The position numbers and the translations under genes were made by a program. A stretch of DNA of 64,000 nucleotides, from positions 44,047,797 through 44,111,796 of the forward strand of contig JASXTE010000004.1 in NCBI GenBank assembly GCA_030280995.1, in the 5' to 3' direction. This DNA comes from Hemileia vastatrix. Its lineage: Eukaryota > Basidiomycota > Pucciniomycetes > Pucciniales > Zaghouaniaceae. The number at the start of each line of letters is the position of its first letter. Position 1 is the first letter of the stretch. Below, piece after piece: positions 54,316 to 64,000 of this stretch. Below the pieces are notes generated by a model. It was not told the DNA's origin. It made no database searches and saw only the letters and a list, made by a program, of their open reading frames with translations.

Positions 54316-57300
54316 CTAAATAATTTCAAATATATTAACAAAAATAAAATTTAAATTTTGTTTAATTTTTTTACTTACTAGTGCCTGAAGTCCAACAGCA
54401 GTAATAACATTGTACTTTATTCCAAACATTCCCCTTTGGTGCTGTAAAGTGGCCGCATGTCCAATAATTGAATCTTGATTTATCAAAATTTGTGTTGCTT
54501 TTTCTACTCTTACTAAATGGCAATGCACTTGTGGAAACCCCTCATAGAGCTCCTTTTTTGTATCTTCTGGTATAAGCTCTTTAAATGGACTTACAATTAG
54601 ATAGACTTTTTCATTATTGTCCTTTGAACTAAAAAGCTGACCAATATTCCCAAACTGACTATATTTTCCAAAGTAGAATTCAATGGTATAATTCTCAGGA
54701 TTCTGGTCATGAGTCGTATAATGCTTTCCATGGACCAATATGCTTTCTATATTTTTAACTTCCTGGTCTCCTACCTTCTCTGATGGTAACAAAGCCCATT
54801 TAGATGTCTCTTTTCTCAAGTGTGCCCTTACCCATTTTGTAAATAATTCCTCAGTTAAATTTATATGTCTTTTTTTGTATCATGTTCAATTTTTTTAATA
54901 TTAGATCCATACTGAGCAGCATCTTCAGATTCACCTAGCATCAATACCCCAGACTTCCGATGCCAGTGCTTGAGCATGGTCTGTGGTATTTTTTCTATGT
55001 TCAATAAAAATAAATTAGCTCATTTGAATTTTTAAGCACCCAATTACCAAACTAAATACCTGGATGAAGATTGTTTTGAATTTTTGATAATATACCATTA
55101 ACTCTTTCAGCAGCCCAAGTAGCCATACCTACAGGTGGACCAAAATGTTTAATCATTTCTGGAAAATGTTGAGTGAAATGCAGATTCAGCTTAAAGTTGA
55201 TATTTTTCCAAACTTCTTCCAAGAAGTTACAATACTCCAATAGCAGTTGTTTTAAATAATAAACTTCATTTGTGGATACATTTTTTAAAGTCAAGAAGTT
55301 GGTAATTGAACTTAAAGTGGTGAGTGATTTGAGAAGATAATATTCTCTATGTTTGTGTTCTGACGTCACTGATGTCTCAGATTGATTTAATTTTTCTACC
55401 CAAAGGGGGATAAGTGACAAAGGAAAGTAAATCACCACACAATATGGGGGGCGGACTTGCTAGCAAGTCCGCAACCTTGGACCCAAACTCACCATAGATT
55501 GAACACACATTGAGCTATTGATAAAGGAACCATACAATCAGGGATGAACACCACTCAGCAGAACAGTTTTAGGTGGGTGTTCAAGTAGAGTTCAGTATGG
55601 GTTCAGTCTGAGTTCAGTCTGAGTTCCATCTGAGTTCCATCTGAGTTCAGGTTGAGGACTTGCTAGCAAGTCCACCCCCTATATTGCGTAGTGAATAGTA
55701 TAAAGTACATGCCACTCTGTGGCTTTGAGGGAACCTGACTTTTTAGCTCCCACTTGTTTTGTCACTTGTTAAATCCAGCAGGGGTTTTTTGTTTTCACAA
55801 TCACATTCCACACTGCCTCTAGCTCAGTGGCTGACAATTATGGATTTCTAGTTCTTTTGCTTTCTTTCTTATTGACCTTCTTTTTATCTTCCTTAATTCT
55901 AATAGTCTCAAGAGATGAATTAGATCTTTCACTTTCAGATATGCTAATACTTGTTTGCCTTAAGTTATTGGTCGAATTTCCACTTCCACTTCCAGAAGAG
56001 TTTTCTGAGCCAAACCTTAAGGTTTGAAAGTGATGTTCAGAACTTGATGACTTTTTCCTTCTGTTGGATCCTTCTGATTCAGCTCCTCTACTATCCATTC
56101 TAAGATATGTTTGTGATTGTCTTGTTGTACTTGTATATCATAGTCTTTTATGCCGTCCCACTGGTTCAATATTTTCAGCATCACTGCCAATTAAGCTTCT
56201 TCTACATTTTTTATATTGCTTATTTAGAAATATATCAGAATGTGCATCATCATCGTCTCTTCTTACATGCCAATTTTCTTCCATTTTCAGCTTTTTTTCT
56301 AGGTCAATTGTGGCATTTTGTATTAGATAAAAATTTAGACTGTGTTCTTTAAGATTTCCAAGCATGTGTGAATTCATCAATTCAATTGAGCAATATTCTG
56401 TAGTATGCCAATATACAAGGTTATTCAGCTCGCTCCATTGAACCCCATGACTCCTAACAATAGATACCCACTCCCAATGTGACTGACACTTTTTCCACTT
56501 CTCTGCCCAGTGCATATGATCCTCATGAGTATGTAAGGAAAATTTTTTAACTTGATTCTCACCAATTTAGTCTTTTGAAATATGACAGACAGAGCAGAAC
56601 TTAGTGGCTGAGTGACTTTCAAAACCAGAAATCTTTCATATTGCAGGAATGTCTCCTATTAAAGAAAATAATGCAGCCCTTATTTTTTGGCCTCATGGAT
56701 AGTGTGGTATTTTTTAAATAAATATGAAATCCTATAGATTCTTGAGTTCATTGAAAGGAGGCTTCAGAAGATGATTTATTTTTTCACTTGTTGGCTCAGT
56801 TGGACCATTAATAATAGCATACAAAAATATATTTTTGGTTTTGTATCAATCTTCTGGAGGCAAGTTCATACACACCAACAAGATATTACCCACAGATTTC
56901 TGATGACCTCCAATATGATTGCCACCTGGACTAAACCAGTAAACATATAAATTAAACATTAAATTACCTTGTGTTTTTGTATATCCATCAACACTTCTAT
57001 TTTGAGTCATAGAAATATCTGGAAAATTTTTCCATACAAAGCCATCATATACATCTTTCATCACATCCCTTTCCATGTTTTCTAGAAAATCATTTTTTTT
57101 CTCAATAAGAATCTTGAATTTTAGTAGTTGAAGCTTTCCTGAAAGCCAGTCAACCAAACTGTTGTGATGAAATGCTTTACAAGGATGGTAGATTGCTTCA
57201 TCTTGTTTGTACTTAGCCAAATACAAACTTTCATCACAATTTACAGTTTCTTCTCTCTGTTATAAATCTTTCAAATAGCACTTTGAGGATGAATAAAAAG

Positions 57301-57960
57301 GTTGAGTACAAGATAAGATTGATGGTTGGTGTTTTGCGTTATACTCATAAAGAGCAAAGCACTTAGCACAGCATGTCTTGGTGGCAAATAATGGATTGAG
57401 TCACAACATATTAAAAACTGTCTCTATAGAAAGGGGAATCAGGCTGATGATTCTACTAGTATCTAGTTTACCTGTGTCACTAAGAAGTTTGAGTTTGTTG
57501 ACTTCATCACACAAAAATTGAGCACAACCTTCTTTGCTTAAATTATGGATAAGAGAAAGTTTTGCTGCTTGCCACATTATCTTTTGGCTATAAAGCTCTT
57601 CCAAATTCAATTCATTTTACTGCAGTAGAGATCCAATTGTATCCAAAACAGGCTAGCCCTAAGCAAAGAAAAAAAATAGAGATTAAGTGAAACATAATCT
57701 CTCTTTATTTACTAAATATTTATGTCTTACAAGATCTTGGATGTTGGATCTTAAGTTAGGTGAAGCACTGGGTGTACCAACCATCTGTGCTTTGTGAGTT
57801 CTTTCCTCTTCATGTTTGGAGTATGACTGAGATGTTTTGAAAGCTACACCAATTCAAAGCTTCCCAATGAGGTCTGATGCTTTCTTGATGAACATCCAAG
57901 ATCTTCACATTTAGAAACAAAAAAATGGTGGCATTTTAGGACTTCTGGATATAAGAAATA
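54316..57960 (-). pseudogene. CACTA (EnSpm) tnp2-type transposase relic
   Basis: A decayed DNA transposase on the minus strand. From the N-terminal side: a Cys-bearing segment (KCHHFFVSKCEDLGC near 57,930), a long helix region (57,610-57,410), CCAKCFALYE and a CTQPFYSSSKCYL zinc-ligand region (57,390-57,270), VDGYTKTQGNLMFNLYVYWF and NHIGGHQKSVGNILLVCMNL (57,000-56,850), ISGFESHSATKFCSVCHISK, then HGVQWSELNNLVYWHTTEYC and a DAMHN-like segment (56,470-56,380). A DUF4218-like part (HFTQHFPEMIKHFGPP, AAERVNGILSKIQ) and the C-terminal exon ending at 54,316 complete it. Family order and motifs fit tnp2. More than ten stops and a MITE insertion kill it. The window shows no certain terminal inverted repeats. 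Confidence 0.8.
55445..55681. mobile_element. MITE inside the CACTA transposase relic
   Basis: A 237-bp insert splits tnp2 text between KATEWHVLYTIHYA and VVIYFPLSLIPLW. Its ends are inverted: TGGGGGGCGGACTTG at the left and the complement of AGGGGGTGGACTTG at the right, each containing the palindrome GGACTTGCTAGCAAGTCC. The interior has four or five tandem copies of a GAGTTCAGTCT / GAGTTCCATCT unit. The flanks suggest a 2-3 bp duplication (ATA or TA), but the exact boundary is ambiguous. Superfamily not assigned. Confidence 0.8.
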
Positions 57961-59160
57961 TGTTACTGGATGGTAGCAATTGAAAAAACTATTTATTTAT
58001 TGTGAAGCCCTTACTAAAATAAGATAATTTTTACCTCTTAAGTTTATCAAAAATTTGGTTACCATTGACTTCTTTGAATGTTTGTTTCATTCATATCAAC
58101 CATGCATTAAGTAGGTATCCATACTCTGCATCAGCAAAATGTTTTGGACTCACTACATTTTACAATGTTGCATACATGTTTATCAAACAGCTTATTTTTC
58201 ACAAAGCATAATACTATAAGAGAATACAAATTGATTGAATTTTTAAATATAGGAGAACTATTATATAACTTGAATCAAAATAATACCATTTAATATGTAA
58301 TGATAAAGTTATTTAAGTGTTGTGATTTTTTTTCTACAATCACCTGCATTAATAAAATTCTGCCAAGTAACAGAAAGGTTTTCACTAATAATCACTATAA
58401 GATATAAAAAAATTTATAATATTTATTTTTCACAATATAAAATTACAGTCTGAAAAATAAATATTTTTTGAACAAAATATATTATTTTAAAACTTTTAAA
58501 TCTAAGAGGTCATCAAAGTGAAGCTTCCGGAATCCAAAAAAGAGAATTTTTACATTAAGTTGCTTATTCCAAGCTCTGAAAAATTGGTATGGTTTACAAG
58601 TAATCTTTGCCAATAAACTATACACCTACTAATAATGTGTTAATATAAATTTTTAAAATGAGTTTGTCAATAAAATAAACAAGCTCAAATAAGGTCATTA
58701 TTTGCATTAAAATATTATCAAAATAACTTGGAAAATCAAAATGATTCTGAATTATATTTTTACCTGTTTATCATGCAATAATTTTCTGTTACAGCCAAGT
58801 TATTTCATTTTGAATTAATTATGAAGATACATAAGTATCCATATTTTATAGAGAAAGATAATCATGAGAAAGATCATCTGTCCATCCACTCAACTCTTCA
58901 TAATTAATTTTTTTAAATATAAAAAATTTATTATACTGGTGTTTTTGTTGCCATATCATTTCAAAATTTTATATTTTCCTTCATTTTTCTTTTCATAACA
59001 TATATGATGAGCTCTAATTGTTCTTATTTTCCTCAGGGAAAAATGCCTACTAATACCTGTGTACTTAATAAAAGATTCAATGGTGTACTCCCTCAATAAA
59101 CTACTCATTTTTGCAGGTCTAGTTACAATTTCTGTTGTTTTCTTTTGAATATTTCACCTC
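57961..59160. other. AT-rich region, no feature seen
   Basis: No convincing exon, repeat or RNA gene. It probably includes the transposon's flank, but a terminus cannot be placed. Confidence 0.4.
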
Positions 59161-59213
59161 AGTATAATTAATGGAAGCTGAATCCCACCAAAGAACAACT
59201 ACACAGGTTTTCA

Positions 59214-60123
59214 TTGCTCATTATAAGCTCTCTCAACATTGATATTAATTTGCCATATCCAGAACAAAATTACCACATTTCTGAACAAATCCCTACTATA
59301 TTCAATGATGTTTTTATCTACTTTCTTCATCAATGCAACTTTCCCAGAAAAACATTTGCTTGTAATCTTGATTGTTTTCACAAGTGGAATCAAGTTTTGG
59401 TAAAAATTATCATTAAGCACTGGGATAAAGCTTTGTAAACTAACTATTTGGTTTCTTATTCAATGCACTCTACTCATATTTATTACCTAAATCAAATGGG
59501 TTTTCTTCACTGCTGGTTTATAAGTTATGCTGATAAATTACAACTTGGAAAAGATTCTGATAGTTTCAGTGAAATAGTTAAAATAAGAAAGTATAAATAT
59601 AAAATAAAAAAGAAAGTATGAACTAATATTTTTCTCTTATTTTTTCCACAAGCTTATATAATTTTGACAATATTTTTAAGAATTCTTTTAACCAAACTCA
59701 CCTTCTTAAACAACTTCCAAGTGGTGAAACCTATGAGAATCTTTTCAAAAACTTCAAATGTTTCTCAGACACCAAAAAAGATGATGAAGGTTCTTTTAAG
59801 TGGAGTTTATTTCCATGGAGATCTGAAGAATTTTCAAGACTTTCACAAAATCTCAACCATAAACACATTCAAATCCAAGAAAATTCCCCTTATTCAGGAG
59901 AAATACTTAAGAACTTGGCATCATATGATAGATTAAACTTGGTATCCACAATTGAGACTTACTTTAATTCTTTTTCAGTATCCAGGGGTTTGCCAAGTGA
60001 CTGCTATTCTTCATTATATCTTGTTTCTCTTAATCCTCAAAAATTAAGACTTCTTAATTGTCAAGCCCCAATAAACATTTCCTACATACTTGAACAAATT
60101 TCAAATTCTAATGTGAGTTATTG
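59214..60123 (+). pseudogene. Unrecognised two-exon gene fragment
   Basis: Exon 1 is open from about 59,214 (INLPYPEQNYHISEQIPTIF) to 59,590 except for one TAA at 59,436. The intron 59,591-59,652 (62 nt, GTATAA...CACAAG) joins it in frame to exon 2 (LYNFDNIFKNSF, LPSGETYENLFKNFKCF, KWSLFPWRSEEFSRLSQNL), which stays open to a TGA at 60,121. The second exon looks genuinely coding: about 155 codons without a stop in AT-rich DNA. No known domain seen. The 5' end is unclear. It converges with the SNF2 relic on the other strand. Confidence 0.5.
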
Positions 60124-60289
60124 ATGAATTCCCTGATCAATAATCTAGAAGACTCATATTCCTCATTTCCAATATTTGGGACACTTAGCCTTAAAAAATT
60201 AGAACCGATAAATATTTTTTAGCTATTATGCAAATTTATTTATAGAAAATTTCTCCTACATTGATAGCTCAATATTTTTTCTTTGTATC

Positions 60290-62519
60290 TTATAAATTCT
60301 GAGTTATATATTTCTGCTTACAAAATACTTGAGTACATGAGCTTCATTTTGTTGGCCCATTCTATACAGACAATCAACTGCTGTATTCCAATTAGGCTCC
60401 TGTTTCAATATATTAAACAAATTCTCTTTTCAACCTTTTTCATCTCAATATGAGACTCTTTGAGTTACAATTATATATACATTTTTTGCACATCTCAAGT
60501 CTATTCCAACTCCTGCAGCCTTGATTGTACCAAGAAAAACTTGACATCTTTCATCATTTTTGAATTTGTCCAGATTTTCATCCCTTTTTTCATGCTCAAA
60601 TTTCCTACAAGCTCTGTGTAGCTGATTCCATAGTCATCCAAAGCCTTTTTTATACTTTTTCAATGGATAGAATATTGAAATGTTGATTAAGCTAAAAATA
60701 ACTTATTGAGATAATTTTTTGAATTACTTACATTTCCAAAAAGTCTGCATATTCTGAAAATATAACAGCCTTAGGACAAATTATCCCCCTTTCTCCTTTT
60801 AAGAAATATTCTAAATGACTGATTAGATGTATAATCTTTTCTGAATTTTTCCACGTAAAAGGAAATGTTGAAGGTTGATCTGGGTTTCTATAGACAGGGT
60901 GGTTACAGAATTGCTGTATAATTGACAGTTCTCAGAGAAACTCAGCTGATTCCCAAGGGAGGTTGGTGTTTTGTGAAGGCCCATAATACGCAGAAAAATT
61001 TTCTTGAATCTTGGTTAGTTTTGAGTGCCAAGTATCTGATAATTCTACAGATATTCCTTGCTCAATTTTTTGAGGAAGTGATAAGATTGCTTCTTTAGTC
61101 CTCTGCAGCCATATGACATTCATGAGATTATATATCAATTTTATTGAGCTAGATATTCCTCTGTTTAAGCTATTCATAAGAAAATTAATCCACAACCAGT
61201 TTTCTTGCCATCTTTCAGCTCTGAGGAATGATATAAGGCTTTGAAGATCAGTTTTCCAGTTCTGAAGTGGTGTTTATGTCAAGCATAGTTGATACTCAGC
61301 CTCCAGGTCTGATATATTCTGATTCTTCTGCGACTGGGGATTCTTGATAAAACTTTTAAAATATATTAAACATTTCATCAGATTTTATAATATTATGTTC
61401 AAAAACTTTAGTAATTCAAATGAATGCTTACTGAGCTTCATTTAAAACTATTCTGTACCAAATGAGTATATGAGTTACCAGCAGAATAGGTTGAGGAGTT
61501 TTCTTTGAAGAAGATGGACTTTCTGTTTCATAGGTAGTAAAAACAACTAGTTGGTTCTGAAGCTCCTCAAAATAAATTTTCTTTGAATTCTTCCCATAAA
61601 GAACCTTGAAAGGTAGTGCATTATCTTCAAAGTGAGTTCTTATTTCATTGACCCAGTTTGATAGTGCTGCAAGTGGGAAAATGATGAGAGTCACAGATGT
61701 TCTAACTTTCTCTTCTTTACCACCCAAAAGTTGGAATTTTCTGGCTTCACTTTGAGTTTCAGTAATTAGGCCAAGAGTTTAGAGGGTCTTTCCCAATCCC
61801 ATATCATCAGCTAGAGTTCAACCAATTCCTGCAGAGGATAACTCTTCTTCAGGAAATTGTTCATAATAATTATTAGAACCTACTCTCAGCCAGCTGTTGT
61901 TGGCATGCCTCCACAGGTTTTTTAACTTTTCTGATAAGTTATTTTTATTGTCTATCATAAAATTGATAGCTTTAATCTGATGTGGTTTCAGAGTTGTTTT
62001 GATACCACTTATTGATAGATTTGACATTTGATTATCCCTTGTCCAAGAAATTTCAGAATTTGTGTTAATACAAGAATGGGGAATATTGAAGAAGACGGTT
62101 GGATTGTAGTGTGGAATCAGTGTCAAATAAATTTGATCATTTAGAAATACTTCTTTAGCCTGACTAAGAAAATCATTCAAACAAAGAAGGAGGCCACAAA
62201 TTCTATACTGTCTGTTTATTAGTAGAACCAAGTAAGAGCAAAAATAATAAGGTATTTGGGGATTTAAAGCCCTTTCCTCAGTTAACATTTGAGATCCAGA
62301 TCCAATTTCTACAAGTATTTGTTCAATTTGGCAGCTCTGTTTGTTAGAAAGATTACCAGTAGGTGTTTCTTCTCCCTTGAATAATTCAAAAACATGAACT
62401 AAAGATCTTCTTTGTTGTATAATAACTTGAGTGGAGACTTCATCAAATACTGATCTTTCCCTTGGAAAAATATGTTTAAAATTTAAAGATAATTGTCCAA
62501 TGCATCTTAAATTTGACAT
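60290..62519 (-). pseudogene. SNF2-family helicase relic
   Basis: A dead ATP-dependent chromatin remodeller or repair helicase. Start at MSNLRCIGQL (62,519). The N-terminal part is followed by KTTLKPHQIKAINFMI, the usual lead-in, then Walker A text LADDMGLGKTL with TGA at 61,818 just before and TAA at 61,779 just after it. SVTLIIFPLAALSNWVNEI is motif Ia; the Walker B box reads LNEAQ instead of LDEAQ. An intron with a GTAAGC donor follows. Motif III is LT-stop-TPLQNW (TAA at 61,274). Then come IIQQFCNHPVYR (after TGA at 60,932), IFSEYADFLE, FLGTIKAAGVGIDLR (motif V) and AVDCLYRMGQ, where motif VI has Cys for Arg. It fits the Rad5/Rad16-like fungal subgroup; no RING finger is identifiable. Its origin as host gene or transposon cargo is open. 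Confidence 0.8.
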
Positions 62520-63160
62520 TTTAATTAAATTAACTTTATGGTGATGGTGGTAGTTTAAATAATGAAAGGATGAGAGCAAAGTTTTGAAAGAGAATAAATT
62601 AGAGAATATATATAATATTGGATGAATATTCAAAATCGAATTTTTCATGTATGTTAATAGTTAATGTTGACTCACATTTTAATAATAACTAAATACAGAT
62701 AGATAACTGAAAGAATTGCATTATTTTAGAGCCTATGTTTTGTGCCAATATATTAAAATTAGTTTCTTCAATAGCATAAATGTAAAAAAAAATTCATTAC
62801 TATTTTTCCCCTTATAAAATTTATATATATATTTTCTCCTACATTAAATTTTTTGAAAATTGTCTAATATTTTTTTATTCCAAGGAAAAATAATAAATTT
62901 CTATTAATAAGGGCTCAATATCAACTTTTGTCTAGAAAATTTAAAATTATGTGCAAATACTTTTACAAAAATATATTTTTATTAATAAATTTTTTAAAAA
63001 GGACTTAAATAGTATGCTTTTTTATATATTTGTGGAAATAAAAGTGATAATTGAAATAATATTCCAGAACTAGTATATTATTTGTCATTTAAGATATTTC
63101 TAATAATATCAAACCTGACCTCCAAACATTAAATGGATCTAGATATAAAATTGAATATTA
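62520..63160. other. AT-rich spacer, no feature seen
   Basis: Mostly A/T tracts upstream of the SNF2 relic. Its promoter would have been here, but nothing recognisable remains. Confidence 0.4.
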
Positions 63161-63164
63161 TGGT

Positions 63165-63427
63165 ATGTTAAGTGTTTTGGCTCAACCATTGCTCAAATTT
63201 GGTCCAACTGATGCTCAACTTGAATATGAAGCTCTTCTCAAGAAGGGATATATTGAGGCTCAATTTAGGGACAAATTTTTTTTCAAACTTTTTTCATCTA
63301 ATTTAAAAACAGTTTCCTATCACTTTCACAACATTTACCCAATGTTTTCCTAATCTCTTCTTGAAAGTCTCAAAGAGAGGGAACTGCTAGCAGTTCACCC
63401 ACTTATTTCCAGTGGTGATGGAAAATA
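63165..63427 (+). pseudogene. Unrecognised coding fragment
   Basis: The frame encodes FGPTDAQLEYEALLKKGYIE, then after a TAA near 63,351 continues with SLLESLKERELLAVHPLISS and ends at TAA near 63,425. The amphipathic, Glu/Lys-rich text looks coding rather than random, but I cannot name it. It lies 80 bp upstream of a gypsy polypurine tract on the same strand, so it may be the C-terminal end of whatever the LTR element carried, though it is not the chromodomain seen in element A. Confidence 0.35.
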
Positions 63428-63494
63428 AATTTCTAACTTCTTTACTCTTTTGAAAAAGTATATAAAAAATCATAGCATTTTTTTATTGTTTTTT

Positions 63495-64000
63495 TAGAGT
63501 GAGGGAGTGTCAGCCAGGCTATACTGAGAGTCAAATAAAATCTTATGTTAAGTTAAAGTAAGAGAAAAATTGGATTTAAATATATACAAATTAAATATTA
63601 TATTTAGCTAAAACTATATAACAATAATTTTTCAAATAAATCTTTATATTAATTTTATACTGTATATACATTTGAATACAATATAAAAAAATATTCTATA
63701 AATTTTAGTATACTTTAATGTACTTAATGATTATAAATTTTTAATTAATTAATTACAAACTACTATAAGTAATAACATTAACTTATAATGTAGTTAATTA
63801 TTTATTTAATTATATATATTAAATAATAAAAATAAAATACTTTACAAAGTTATTGAGCACTATTTGTACTCACAATGGGGCCAGTAAATCAATAAATAAA
63901 TAAATACATAAATTAATTAATTAAAACAAGTAAAAAATTTAAATTTATTATTTTAATAACATATTAATTATATTAAATTACTTACTTGTTTAAATTTTAA
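63495..64000 (+). repeat. Polypurine tract and start of a gypsy 3' LTR at window edge
   Basis: T-rich tract, AGAGTGAGGGAG, then TGTCAGCCAGGCTA at 63,508. The 40 bases before the LTR and its first 14 bases match the minus-strand relic at 1,181 almost exactly, so it is the same subfamily in opposite orientation. Beyond that the two LTRs do not align by eye. The LTR runs off the window. Confidence 0.6.

Noticed and set aside
52188..57960. KDZ-type transposase, common in basidiomycetes
   Set aside because: The motif order (HSATKFCSVC, HGVQWSEL, DUF4218-like tail) fits CACTA tnp2 instead; no CxC cysteine clusters of KDZ proteins are present.

Overview
The window reads as a transposon graveyard from a large, AT-rich, repeat-packed fungal genome. 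The style of the Ty3/gypsy polyproteins, short introns of about 60-70 nt and a tnp2-type CACTA transposase suggest a basidiomycete, most likely a rust fungus (Pucciniales). The organism is an inference. I see no housekeeping gene, rRNA or tRNA. Only one coding region is fully intact, the 1955-residue gag-pol of element A.

Layout. 1-8.5 kb holds two relics of one chromodomain gypsy family (minus strand 1.2-2.4 kb, plus strand 3.6-8.5 kb). 8.5-10.6 kb is empty AT-rich DNA. From 10.6 kb a large imperfect palindrome begins, with about 3.6-kb arms centred near 14,728. Each arm carries one copy of an unrecognised multi-exon gene, and the centre is an array of 38-bp palindromic repeats. The right arm has taken a solo LTR (16,243-17,249, itself holding a small CACTA MITE) and then a 30-kb insertion.

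That insertion is three LTR retrotransposons nested like dolls: element C (17,486-47,743) contains element B (21,507-42,694), which contains element A (27,011-35,234). B and C belong to one family; A is unrelated and youngest, with LTRs differing at about three visible positions. LTR divergence rises from A to B to C, as the nesting predicts. The right palindrome arm resumes at 47,744 and stops at 49,580 against a second block of the same palindromic satellite (49,581-51,440). Then come a decayed CACTA transposon (accessory gene 52.2-53.9 kb, tnp2 transposase 54.3-58.0 kb, with a MITE inside), an unknown plus-strand gene (59.2-60.1 kb), a dead SNF2 helicase (60.3-62.5 kb) and the start of another gypsy LTR at the right edge.

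The most interesting system is the B/C family. Between pol and the 3' LTR both copies carry two antisense genes with paired CX2CX6C cysteine motifs resembling fungal Zn2Cys6 DNA-binding domains. One has an intron spliced only on the antisense strand. The second starts about 49 bp from the 3' LTR. Around them lie a 33-bp minisatellite upstream of the first antisense gene, a repeated 10-bp stem-loop with one compensatory base-pair change, and a pair of structured RNA-like modules whose stems differ in sequence but stay complementary. In element A, a second overlapping reading frame at the start of gag is conserved in the diverged relic at 3.8 kb.
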